A stretch of 64,000 nucleotides of DNA from an uncultured Pelagibacteraceae bacterium (lineage in GTDB: Bacteria; Pseudomonadota; Alphaproteobacteria; Pelagibacterales; Pelagibacteraceae): NCBI GenBank assembly GCA_902624885.1, contig CACNZU010000002.1:62001-126000 (forward strand). Reading direction: 5' to 3'. The notes beneath the pieces are model-generated. The model saw nothing but the letters and a program-made list of their open reading frames with translations. It was not told the origin of the DNA and made no database searches. Shown piece after piece: positions 9,218-18,281 of this stretch. Position 1 is the first letter of the stretch. Every line of letters starts with the position of its first letter. The translations under genes were made by a program, and so were the position numbers.

Positions 9218-9969
9218 ATTGAAACTCTTATAAGACCAAAAATAGATACAATTATTAAAAAATATAGAACATATTTTCTATAGTTTTGCTTTGAACTTCC
9301 TGAAAATAGCTTAGTACCGATTAAAACTCCAATTGGCACTACAATTATTAAAGGTAAAGTTCTGTATATTACTGTAAAACTCAAAATATCATTAAAGTAA
9401 GCAAGAATTAAAGCATAAAAATCTGTAAAGAAAAATAATGCTGCTAAAGAGGCTCTTATTACAGCAGGCTCCGCAGCGATTATTAAAAGATAAAGAGCTA
9501 TAGGTAAGCCTGCCAAAGTTCCAAATCCATTAACAGTTCCAGCTATGCAACCTACAAAAAATTTTGATTTATTGTGATTAAGATTTTTATTTTTGTAACC
9601 TCTTAGCAACATAAAAGCGAAACCCAAAACTGTTAGAGAGATAAACAAATGAGTAATTTGTGGTTCTAATATTGATAATAAATATACTCCTAAAGGGGTC
9701 CCTAACAAAACACCTAAAAGTAAATAAATTACAAATTTCCAATTAATTTTTTTCCATATGCTTGGAATCATAAAAAAACTAGCAATGATTTCTAATAAAA
9801 GAATAATCGGGACTATTTCTTTGGGGGGTAAAATAAAAGATAATAAAGATACACTTGAGGCAGAAAAACCAAATCCACTAAAACCTCTCACGAGTGATGC
9901 TAGAAGTATTACAATACAAAAAAAAATAAAATCTACTATTTCGAGATTTAAATTTTGCAGATATTCCAT
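9214..9969 (-). CDS. TauE/SafE (TSUP) family transporter
   Basis: LASLVRGFSGFGFSASSVSLLSF...CIAGTVNGFGTLAGLPIALYLL TSUP motifs. Confidence 0.8.
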   Translation of the reverse strand: MEYLQNLNLEIVDFIFFCIVILLASLVRGFSGFGFSASSVSLLSFILPPKEIVPIILLLEIIASFFMIPSIWKKINWKFVIYLLLGVLLGTPLGVYLLSILEPQITHLFISLTVLGFAFMLLRGYKNKNLNHNKSKFFVGCIAGTVNGFGTLAGLPIALYLLIIAAEPAVIRASLAALFFFTDFYALILAYFNDILSFTVIYRTLPLIIVVPIGVLIGTKLFSGSSKQNYRKYVLYFLIIVSIFGLIRVSI

Positions 9970-10055
9970 AACAATTATTGTTTTTTCCTATTTAACTTTA
10001 CACAAATCCAGTATTAATGATATTAAGCTTTGAGTAAAAAATTTAAAGAAAATAT

Positions 10056-10436
10056 ATGCGTAAAAATTCGTCAAATAGAAGCTTTGGAATATTGTTTTTT
10101 ATCGTTTTTGTTGGATTTGGATCTTGGCCATTAACAAAAGGGGAGGATCCTAATATATACCTTATATTTATTTCATTTCTCTTTTTAATTTTAGGAATAT
10201 TAAATTCAAAAATTTTAACACCTTTAAATAATTCTTGGATAAAATTAGGGGAAATTCTTGGAAAAGTAATTGCACCATTAGTAATGGCATTAGTTTATTT
10301 TTTAATTTTAACTCCTATAAGTTTACTTGTAAGAATTTTTGGTATGGACTTATTAGGTCTAAAATTTTTAAAAAAACAAAATAGCTATTGGATCAATAGA
10401 AAAAAAGATTTAGGTAGTATGGATAAGCAATTTTAA
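10056..10436 (+). CDS. SxtJ-like membrane protein
   Basis: FGILFFIVFVGFGSWPL...LGEILGKVIAPLVMALVYFLILTPISLLVRIFGMDLL; upstream of DUF5989-like ORF and carbamoyltransferase. Confidence 0.75.
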   Translation: MRKNSSNRSFGILFFIVFVGFGSWPLTKGEDPNIYLIFISFLFLILGILNSKILTPLNNSWIKLGEILGKVIAPLVMALVYFLILTPISLLVRIFGMDLLGLKFLKKQNSYWINRKKDLGSMDKQF

Positions 10437-10589
10437 ATGATTGAATTTATTAAAGAATTTTGGGAATTTTTAAAAGAAAGAAAAAAATACTGGTTGCTTC
10501 CTATAATTATAGTCTTAGCTTTATTTGGTATTCTTATAGTTTTAAGTCAAGGCTCGGCAGTAGCACCTTTTATTTACACAATTTTTTAA
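10437..10589 (+). CDS. DUF5989 (SxtK-like) 50-aa membrane protein
   Basis: Not in ORF track. Reads MIEFIKEFWEFLKERKKYWLLPIIIVLALFGILIVLSQGSAVAPFIYTIF*; follows SxtJ stop directly and precedes carbamoyltransferase GTG. Confidence 0.85.
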   Translation: MIEFIKEFWEFLKERKKYWLLPIIIVLALFGILIVLSQGSAVAPFIYTIF

Positions 10590-12425
10590 GTGACATCTAT
10601 ACTTGGCATATCAGCTTTTTATCACGACAGCGCGGCAGCATTAATCATTGATGGTGATATAATAGCAGCCGCTCAAGAAGAAAGGTTTTCCAGAGAAAAA
10701 CATGATGCTAGATATCCATTTAATGCAGTAGACTACGTTTTAAAAGAAGGAAAAATTAGTCTCAGTGAAATAGATCATATAGTTTTTTTTGAAAAGCCAT
10801 TTTTAAAATTTGAAAGATTATTAGAAACATATTTAGCATTTGCACCCAAAGGTTTTAAATCTTTTAGCTTGTCCATGCCTATTTGGCTTAGAGAAAAGCT
10901 ATTCCAAAAAAAAGTTATTTTTGAGAACCTCAAACAACACGATGAAAAATTTAAAGATATTAAAAGAATTAAATTTTCTGAACATCATTATAGCCATGCT
11001 GCTAGTGCATTTTATCCTTCGCCATTCAATGAGGCCATTGTTTTAACTCTTGATGGAGTTGGAGAATGGGCAACCACCACATTAGCGATTGGTAAAGGTA
11101 ATCACCTTAAAATGTTAAAGGAAATACATTTTCCACATTCTTTGGGATTACTTTACTCTGCTTTTACTTACTACACAGGGTTTAAGGTTAACAGCGGAGA
11201 ATATAAAGTGATGGGGTTAGCACCATATGGGAGACCAAAATATAAAGATTTAATTATTAATGAATTAATGGATTTAAAAGAGGATGGTTCTTTTAAGTTA
11301 AATATGAAATATTTTAATTATGCTACTGGTTTAACAATGACAAACATAAAATTTTCTAACTTGTTTGGTCAACCAGTCAGAGATGCAAAAAAAGACTTAT
11401 TAACAGATTTTCATATGGATATAGCTTCTTCCATTCAAGCTGTAACTGAGGAAGTCGTGTTAAGATTAACCAGAAATATTTCTAAGCAATATAAAATTAA
11501 AAACCTATGTTTGGCCGGTGGAGTAGCTTTAAATTGTGTAGCTAATGGTAAAATCTTAAAAGAAGAAAATTTTGAAAATATATGGATACAACCGGCAGCT
11601 GGCGATGCAGGAGGCTCATTAGGAGCAGCGTTGGCTTACTGGCATCGTGAATTAGATAAACCAAGAAAAGAATTTAAAGACAAAATGAAAGGAGCGTACC
11701 TGGGCCCCTGTTACGAGGAAGATTTGATAGAAAAAAAATTAAAATCTTTACGAGCAGTTTATAAAAAGAAGACATCTTCTGATATCTCCTCACTAGTTGC
11801 TAAAGAACTTGCTAATAGCAAAACAGTTGGATGGTTTCAAGGAAGGATGGAGTTTGGACCAAGAGCCTTGGGGGGAAGATCGATTTTAGCCGATCCTAGA
11901 TCAGAAAAAATGCAAAAAGAATTAAATTTAAAAATTAAATTTAGGGAAAGTTTCCGTCCTTTTGCTCCCTCAGTCCTCAGAGATGATATAAATGAATGGT
12001 TTGATTTAGACTGTGATAGTCCATACATGCTTTTAGTTTCTGATGTAAAAAAAGAAAAGCAAATACGTATGTCAGAAAATGATAATAAATTATTTGGTAT
12101 AGATAAATTGAATATAAAAAGGTCTTCTATTCCAGCTATCACACATGTAGATTATTCTGCAAGAATTCAAACTGTACATAAAGAGACAAATCCCAAATAT
12201 TACGACCTTATAAATGAGTTTAAGAAAATCACAAATTGTCCAGTACTAGTCAATACCTCTTTCAACGTACGTGGTGAACCAATTGTATGTTCTGTTGAAG
12301 ACGCATTTAATTGTTTTATGGGAACTAATTTAGATATTTTAGTGATTGAAAATTTTCTTCTTTTCAAAGAAGACCAAGATAAATCTTTGTTAAAAGATTA
12401 TAAAAATAAATTTGAGTTGGATTAA
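10590..12425 (+). CDS. Carbamoyltransferase (NodU/CmcH/SxtI family)
   Basis: GISAFYHDSAAALIIDGDIIAAAQEERFSREKHD; EHHYSHAASAF; LAGGVALNCVANG; GRMEFGPRALGGRSILADPR; NTSFNVRGEPIV. GTG start. Confidence 0.95.
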   Translation: MTSILGISAFYHDSAAALIIDGDIIAAAQEERFSREKHDARYPFNAVDYVLKEGKISLSEIDHIVFFEKPFLKFERLLETYLAFAPKGFKSFSLSMPIWLREKLFQKKVIFENLKQHDEKFKDIKRIKFSEHHYSHAASAFYPSPFNEAIVLTLDGVGEWATTTLAIGKGNHLKMLKEIHFPHSLGLLYSAFTYYTGFKVNSGEYKVMGLAPYGRPKYKDLIINELMDLKEDGSFKLNMKYFNYATGLTMTNIKFSNLFGQPVRDAKKDLLTDFHMDIASSIQAVTEEVVLRLTRNISKQYKIKNLCLAGGVALNCVANGKILKEENFENIWIQPAAGDAGGSLGAALAYWHRELDKPRKEFKDKMKGAYLGPCYEEDLIEKKLKSLRAVYKKKTSSDISSLVAKELANSKTVGWFQGRMEFGPRALGGRSILADPRSEKMQKELNLKIKFRESFRPFAPSVLRDDINEWFDLDCDSPYMLLVSDVKKEKQIRMSENDNKLFGIDKLNIKRSSIPAITHVDYSARIQTVHKETNPKYYDLINEFKKITNCPVLVNTSFNVRGEPIVCSVEDAFNCFMGTNLDILVIENFLLFKEDQDKSLLKDYKNKFELD

Positions 12426-13216
12426 TTTAAATTTAAGACAGAGGCAGGATCTAACTTTACCTCAAACCAGTTGAGTCTAATATCTAAATGTGGACCAGTT
12501 GCTCTACCACTTTGCCCCAAAGTTCCAACAATCTCACCTTTTTTCACCTTCTGACCTTTCTTAACATTAATATCTTTCATATGCATATATAGTGTACTAA
12601 TTCCATGCCCATGATCGAAAATGATTGTTCCACCAGTAAAGTACATGTCATTTTCTACTAACGTCACAACTCCATCCATCATAGATTTTACCGGAGTTCC
12701 CTCTGGTGCATGAAAGTCTATACCATAGTGAGGTCTTCTCGGTTTCCCATTTAAAATTCTCTGACTGCCGTAAACTCCTGTAATAATATATTTATCAATA
12801 GGATAGATAAATTTATCTTTAAAGAAAACCAATTTACTATCTATTGCTCTAGCTTTGCCAATTAAAACGTTATCTTTTTTAATTCTCTCATAAACTTCTG
12901 GTGGAGGTGTTACCTGTTTTGGTGGTAGACCATCAATTCTTTGTATTTTATATTTTCTTTTAAAAACCTTTTTTTCAATTAACTTAGTTTCTTTCCCAGT
13001 TTTTACTTTAATTAAAACATTATTTTTTCTATCTCTATCTAATCCAAAAGCAAAATATCCGTCATTTGAAACTCTTACTTTTCTATCATCAATAAATACT
13101 TTTGAATTTGGATCTGTTTTTCCCAAAATAAAAGAACCTTGTTTGAAATCACCTAAAAATTCAACTGCGTGAGAAATGTTAAATATCAATAAAAAAAATA
13201 CTATCAATTTAATCAT
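12422..13216 (-). CDS. Secreted M23 family metallopeptidase
   Basis: Signal peptide; RPHYGIDFHAPEGTPVKSMMDGVVTLVEN...GPHLDIRLNW M23 motifs. Confidence 0.9.
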   Translation of the reverse strand: MIKLIVFFLLIFNISHAVEFLGDFKQGSFILGKTDPNSKVFIDDRKVRVSNDGYFAFGLDRDRKNNVLIKVKTGKETKLIEKKVFKRKYKIQRIDGLPPKQVTPPPEVYERIKKDNVLIGKARAIDSKLVFFKDKFIYPIDKYIITGVYGSQRILNGKPRRPHYGIDFHAPEGTPVKSMMDGVVTLVENDMYFTGGTIIFDHGHGISTLYMHMKDINVKKGQKVKKGEIVGTLGQSGRATGPHLDIRLNWFEVKLDPASVLNLN

Positions 13217-13785
13217 AATAAAATTTTTAAGTCCTCATATATTAATTGGAAAGCCACGATGAGTATTGCAAATAATCCAACCCAACTAATCCAAGAATAT
13301 TTTTTAATCAGTTTCGCAGTATAATTAGCTGCAAAAGCCATTAATAGTATTGATAGACCTAAGCCAAAAGCAAGAAGAGTATAATGATCTCCTGCTGCAC
13401 CAGCTACACCTAAAACGTTGTCTAAACTCATTGTTACATCTGCAAGTATTACTGTAAAAATTGCTTTTTTAAGATTTGAATTGTCAACTTCAATATTTTT
13501 TTCTTCAATTTTATTCTGAATTACGTCTCTGTAAAGTTTGTAGCAAATATAGAGTAATAAAATTCCACCAATTAATCTTAAACCGGAGATTTGTAATAAA
13601 TAAGCTGTAATAAAAGTAAAAAGTATTCTCAAAACAACCGCTCCTCCAATGCCCCAGAAAATTATTTTTTTTCTATTTGAGTCCTCGAATTTTGATGCAA
13701 CCATCCCAATAATAATTGCGTTATCTCCTGCTAAGACTAAGTCAATAAGGATGATTTCTATCAATATAATTAGTTGCTCTGTCAT
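13213..13785 (-). CDS. TerC family (YjbE-type) membrane protein
   Basis: EIILIDLVLAGDNAIIIGMVASK and ILADVTMSLDNVLGVAGAA. Confidence 0.9.
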   Translation of the reverse strand: MTEQLIILIEIILIDLVLAGDNAIIIGMVASKFEDSNRKKIIFWGIGGAVVLRILFTFITAYLLQISGLRLIGGILLLYICYKLYRDVIQNKIEEKNIEVDNSNLKKAIFTVILADVTMSLDNVLGVAGAAGDHYTLLAFGLGLSILLMAFAANYTAKLIKKYSWISWVGLFAILIVAFQLIYEDLKILL

Positions 13786-13807
13786 AATGAAATTTATATT
13801 CTATTAA

Positions 13808-14569
13808 TTGATGAACTATAAAAATATTAAAGTAGAAAAGCGAGAAAATTACGCAATTATCGAAATTGCTAACAATAAAAATAATAGTTTAGATCAAAAA
13901 ACCCTTAATGAGATTGGTGATGCAACCAAAAACTTGAACCAATTAAAAGAAATTAAATGTATTGGTTTAATTGGAGGTCCAAAGTTTTTTTCGCCTGGTG
14001 CTGATATTAAAGAGTTAGAAAAACTAGACTCCAAAAAAGCTAAAAAAGAAAAACTCTTTTCTAAAGTTGATGAGTTACAAAAAATCGATATACCTATTAT
14101 TTCTTTTGTCGAGGGTTATGCTTTAGGAGGTGGTTTTGAGCTGGCTCTTTCAAGTGATTTAATAATTTCGAGTTCTGAAGCAAAATTTGGTTTGCCGGAA
14201 ATTAATTTAGGATTAATTCCAGGTATTGGCGGTACACAAAAAACAAAAAAATTTACTTCAAATCAAAATGTAAAATATTTAGCGATGTCAGGAGAAATCA
14301 TTGATGCTGAAACTGCAATGAAATATGGGATTGTTTCGCAAATTATTCCTAAAGAAAATTTTAAAGAATTTACTTTAAACTTTTTAAATAAAATTTCTTC
14401 AATGCCAAAAAAGTCACTTCAAATTATTAAAAATTTAGTTAACTCAGAAGAAAATTTAAAAAAATCACTTAAAAGAGAAAGACAAGAGTTTTATAAATTG
14501 CTTGATAGTGAAAATAAAAAAATTGGAATTAAAAGTTTTCTTAATAAAACAAAGCCTAATTGGAAATAA
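13808..14569 (+). CDS. Enoyl-CoA hydratase/isomerase family protein
   Basis: FSPGADIKEL...VEGYALGGGFELALSSDLIISSSEAKFGLPEINLGLIPGIGGTQ. Confidence 0.9.
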   Translation: MMNYKNIKVEKRENYAIIEIANNKNNSLDQKTLNEIGDATKNLNQLKEIKCIGLIGGPKFFSPGADIKELEKLDSKKAKKEKLFSKVDELQKIDIPIISFVEGYALGGGFELALSSDLIISSSEAKFGLPEINLGLIPGIGGTQKTKKFTSNQNVKYLAMSGEIIDAETAMKYGIVSQIIPKENFKEFTLNFLNKISSMPKKSLQIIKNLVNSEENLKKSLKRERQEFYKLLDSENKKIGIKSFLNKTKPNWK

Positions 14570-14654
14570 ATCATCTTCAAGTTGTAGACAATTTGCATAC
14601 CTGTAATTATATTTTAACATAGTTAATTTAAATTGAATTTTAATAAATTAAACT

Positions 14655-15026
14655 ATGAAGAAATTTATTTTAATAATATCTTTTCTTATTTTCACTTCTG
14701 CGAATGCAGGAATGAGCGATAAAGAAAAATCAAAAGCGTGGGATTGTGTTGGGATTTATATGGCAAATTACTTTCTGCCGTCAGGAGAAAAGTTCGAATA
14801 TGGTATGAAAGAAAAATCTATTTCAACAGTAAAGGTTTTAAAAACATATGCACTTGAAATAGGAATACCAGAAAAAGAATGGGATACAGGAGTAAACAAG
14901 GCAGTAGATAAGCATTATGGTTCAAAATATAACGAAGCTAAAACTGAGAAGTGCCATTCTTTCGTCGAAGCTTTAGTTCCTAATGGAGCTGAAAGAGTAA
15001 AAAAAGTAATACAAACATTATATTAA
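14655..15026 (+). CDS. Hypothetical secreted protein
   Basis: 123 aa, N-terminal signal peptide MKKFILIISFLIFTSANAG. Confidence 0.6.
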   Translation: MKKFILIISFLIFTSANAGMSDKEKSKAWDCVGIYMANYFLPSGEKFEYGMKEKSISTVKVLKTYALEIGIPEKEWDTGVNKAVDKHYGSKYNEAKTEKCHSFVEALVPNGAERVKKVIQTLY

Positions 15027-15041
15027 AATAAAGGAGTTTAA

Positions 15042-15347
15042 ATGACAAAAGCATATTTAGTGGCTATGCCTACAATAAAAGACAATGATATGTTTGCAAA
15101 AGAATATGCAAGTAAAGTAGCTGATACTTTAAAACCATTTGAAGGAAAATTTCTTGTGAGAACTCCAAATAAACTAATTAAAGAAGGGGATGAAAAATCT
15201 CTCACAGTAGTTATTGAATTTCCTAGTAAGGAGAAAGCTCTTGGATGGTATAATTCTTCAGAGCATCAAAAAATAGTAGTTCATAGAAGAGCTGCAACAG
15301 ACCCATCAAGTCCAATAGTGATCTGCGAAGAGTCTAATACATATTAA
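15042..15347 (+). CDS. DUF1330-like ferredoxin-fold (dimeric alpha/beta-barrel) protein
   Basis: AYLVAMPTIKDNDMFAKEYASKVADTLKPFEGKFLVRTP...VVIEFPSKEKALGWYNSSEHQ; SD aaggag. Confidence 0.75.
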   Translation: MTKAYLVAMPTIKDNDMFAKEYASKVADTLKPFEGKFLVRTPNKLIKEGDEKSLTVVIEFPSKEKALGWYNSSEHQKIVVHRRAATDPSSPIVICEESNTY

Positions 15348-15365
15348 CAAAAAAAGGAGATAATT

Positions 15366-15782
15366 ATGATCGATAAATTTGGAAACGCATTTTATTTAAT
15401 AATTTACTTAGCACATTTTATTATAGTTGGTAGCTACGCTTACCAGTTAGTCTTTGGTACTAAAAAATTTCTAAAGGGTAGAGGAGTAGATAAAACTGCC
15501 ACTTTAATTACGAGATTTGCAGGCTCATTCATGATTGCAATAGTTATAATGGCAATTTATTTGGCTTTTATTAGACCCAATGGTTTAATAGGTACTTGGG
15601 CATTCTTTAATTTAGTTTTTATAATTAATGTTTCAATACTGGTGACAAATTTTTACACTTTAAAAATTGATAAAACAGGTTTAACCAAAAAAACTAGAAA
15701 CGATGGAATATATGCTCCATTAGTCCTTGTAATTATCAGTGCTATTCTTTGTTATGGCTTAACAGATAAGATTTACGTTTAA
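15366..15782 (+). CDS. Hypothetical membrane protein
   Basis: 138 aa, about 4 TM segments; SD ggaga; in small-protein operon. Confidence 0.65.
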   Translation: MIDKFGNAFYLIIYLAHFIIVGSYAYQLVFGTKKFLKGRGVDKTATLITRFAGSFMIAIVIMAIYLAFIRPNGLIGTWAFFNLVFIINVSILVTNFYTLKIDKTGLTKKTRNDGIYAPLVLVIISAILCYGLTDKIYV

Positions 15783-15790
15783 GGAGGAAA

Positions 15791-16084
15791 ATGGCTAAGT
15801 TTATGAATATTGTTAGATGCAAAGTAAAATCATCTAGCAGAGAAGAATATTTAAAAAAAATAGATGAGATGCCAAAGTTCGATGGTCAAACTTCAGCAAA
15901 GTATGTTGAGACGAAGCCCAACGAATTTTTTATGATAGGTGAATGGAATTCTGAAGATGATATTGCTAAAGCACGACCAAAAATGATTGCATTCTTGGAC
16001 ACACTTCGGCACACTTTAGAAGAACTGTCATCAGACTTAGGAGTAACTGATCCTCACTCTGGTACAGTTGTAATCGAAAAATAG
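15791..16084 (+). CDS. Antibiotic biosynthesis monooxygenase-like (dimeric alpha/beta-barrel) protein
   Basis: MNIVRCKVKSSSREEYLKKIDEMPKFDG...EFFMIGEWNSEDDIAKARPKMIAFLDTLR; SD ggagg. Confidence 0.55.
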   Translation: MAKFMNIVRCKVKSSSREEYLKKIDEMPKFDGQTSAKYVETKPNEFFMIGEWNSEDDIAKARPKMIAFLDTLRHTLEELSSDLGVTDPHSGTVVIEK

Positions 16085-16097
16085 GAAAGGGGTAACA

Positions 16098-16421
16098 ATG
16101 GCAAAATTTTATACATTAGGATGTTACACAGCTAAAGGTCTTGGAGGATTTGTAAGTAATCCATCTACAGATAGAAAAGCTGCTACATCTGCACTTGCTG
16201 CTTCTGTAGGAGCTAAAGTAACTCAATACTCAGGCCTTAGAGGAAAATATGATTTTATGGCAGTGATTGAAGGAACTTTTGAACAAGCTGCTGCAGCCGC
16301 AATGGTTGCTGTTTCTAGTGGTGCTGTTTCAGATTTTACAATTTTAGAAGATGTAAATCTTAACGAAATAGCTAAGACTGCTCAGAAAATGGCATCCTCT
16401 TACAAAGAACCTGGTAAATAA
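16098..16421 (+). CDS. GYD domain protein
   Basis: FYTLGCYTAKGL...SVGAKVTQYSGLRGKYDFMAVIEGTFEQAAAAAMVAVSSGAVSDFTILEDVNLNEIAK. Confidence 0.8.
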   Translation: MAKFYTLGCYTAKGLGGFVSNPSTDRKAATSALAASVGAKVTQYSGLRGKYDFMAVIEGTFEQAAAAAMVAVSSGAVSDFTILEDVNLNEIAKTAQKMASSYKEPGK

Positions 16422-17138
16422 TTATCTTTTGTAAGAAATACATTTTAAGGTATCAGTGAATTTTATTTGATTTTTATATTTAGATTCTATTTCACTGATA
16501 CCAAATTTAATATCTTTATTACTCATATTTAATAAGCATGAAATGTATCTCTCTTTGATCATTCTCACGTATTTTTGTTTAGAGATATTTACTTTAAAAT
16601 TAAAGTTTGTATAGCTTATTTTTTTTAGGTTTTTTTTGATTATCTTAAATAAAACTTCATCTCTTTTTAAACTTTTTTTTAAATTTTTTCTCATTTTTTT
16701 AAAACAAGGTATCTTATTATTTTTTGTTTTTAGAGAAAAAATTAATATTTTACCTCTAGTGTTTAATCTTTTTTTTGTAAGATTTAGGAGGCGATTTAAA
16801 TTTATTTTTGAAAAAAAATGAATAGTTTGCTTAATTAAGATTAAATCATATTTCTCTTTTTTATCTAAATATTTAAGGGCATCTACTCGCTTAAATATAA
16901 TATTCTTTTTTACACCCTTATTAGAAATAATATCAATTCCTATAGGTTTATTTTTAAGTTTATATTTCCTTTGAAGAGCAGAAATAATATTTGCTCTTCC
17001 ACATCCAATGTCCAATATTTTTAAATTTTTATTAAAATTAATTTTTGTTTTAAGAAATTTATTAAATTGAGTGATGTATGCTTTAGATGATAACCAGGTT
17101 TTATTATCCCAGTTTCTAAGTTTCCTACTTTTTTTCAT
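16422..17138 (-). CDS. Class I SAM-dependent methyltransferase
   Basis: NLKILDIGCGRANIISALQRKYKLKNKPIGIDI. Confidence 0.75.
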   Translation of the reverse strand: MKKSRKLRNWDNKTWLSSKAYITQFNKFLKTKINFNKNLKILDIGCGRANIISALQRKYKLKNKPIGIDIISNKGVKKNIIFKRVDALKYLDKKEKYDLILIKQTIHFFSKINLNRLLNLTKKRLNTRGKILIFSLKTKNNKIPCFKKMRKNLKKSLKRDEVLFKIIKKNLKKISYTNFNFKVNISKQKYVRMIKERYISCLLNMSNKDIKFGISEIESKYKNQIKFTDTLKCISYKR

Positions 17139-18231
17139 TTATAAAAGATAAGATTTTTTTAACAAATATCTCAGAGTGATATTCTTCCGTCAAATGAGAC
17201 GCCAAATCACCTTTTTCATATATCTCTGATAAATCATATTTTTCGAAATCTAATTTAGACATATTAAAATGAATAAATCTTTTATCTTTATACTCTACTA
17301 AAACATCATCTATGAGATTTGATACACTTACCTCATAAGATTTATCAAAATGATATCTGTGAGGAAAACTTACTAAATAAATTTTTTCTAAAAGTTGATC
17401 GTTTTTTAATACTTCTAAATAAGAAATTAAGGAATTCTTTAAATTTTTTTTTGATTTAGGATTATCTTTTACCAGTTCTTTTCGTATATGTTTAAAGCTG
17501 CACTTATGATCATTCCTTTTTTTATAACCAAAATTAATGATTTGCATCATTTGATTAAAGTTTCTTTGTGCGAAATAATTTATTTTTTTGTAAGGAAATT
17601 TTAAGATTTGTGAAAATTTACTTTGAAAATTCAAATCTGAATACATGTAAAGTTTTGTATAGTCATAGGTTGCTCTGGTATATTTTTCATTTTTAATTTT
17701 AAGCAGAGAACCATTTTTTGAATAAACTTTATTTTTTTTATATCTACAAAACTCATCACCAATATCTGTATGGTCAATATATATTAAAATAAAATTAGGA
17801 TTTATATTATAATCTCTTTTTAAAATTTTATACTGCAAATGCATTAAACTTGGTGCAAAAGATGTAATTCCAGCGTTATAAAAATTTAAATTTTTATTTA
17901 GCCCATAGTCTCTAAAAAGAGTCTCAGATTTTTTATATTCTGATATACTTTCTATCCAAGAGTCGCCCTGTAAAAGAAAAGATTTAACGTTTTTGTCTTC
18001 AAAATGAATAGTTGAAAATAGGTAATCGTTTTCAATTTTACCCCATCTGTCAACATCTCTTAAATGATGAAGCTTTTCAGAGTATTTTTTATGAAATAAA
18101 AAATCTTTTTTATTTTTGAATAATAGGCTTTTATTTTTATTTATCTCAATTAAACCCCACACACCAAAAAGAACATATGTAATTAAAAATACTAAACTAA
18201 TTGAAATATATTTAAAAATGTTTTTTTTCAT
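17125..18231 (-). CDS. Hypothetical membrane-anchored protein, possible SGNH-like fold
   Basis: N-terminal TM; LLQGDSWIESIS, FYNAGITSFAPSLMHLQY and FILIYIDHTDIGDE resemble SGNH blocks I-III. Confidence 0.5.
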   Translation of the reverse strand: MKKNIFKYISISLVFLITYVLFGVWGLIEINKNKSLLFKNKKDFLFHKKYSEKLHHLRDVDRWGKIENDYLFSTIHFEDKNVKSFLLQGDSWIESISEYKKSETLFRDYGLNKNLNFYNAGITSFAPSLMHLQYKILKRDYNINPNFILIYIDHTDIGDEFCRYKKNKVYSKNGSLLKIKNEKYTRATYDYTKLYMYSDLNFQSKFSQILKFPYKKINYFAQRNFNQMMQIINFGYKKRNDHKCSFKHIRKELVKDNPKSKKNLKNSLISYLEVLKNDQLLEKIYLVSFPHRYHFDKSYEVSVSNLIDDVLVEYKDKRFIHFNMSKLDFEKYDLSEIYEKGDLASHLTEEYHSEIFVKKILSFINEKK

Positions 18232-18281
18232 CTTTTAAATAAATGTTTCCATTAATTATGATATACTATATGATTAATTAA

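Noticed and set aside
10460-10651. 63-aa + strand ORF
   Set aside because: Overlaps the DUF5989-like ORF and carbamoyltransferase start in another frame.
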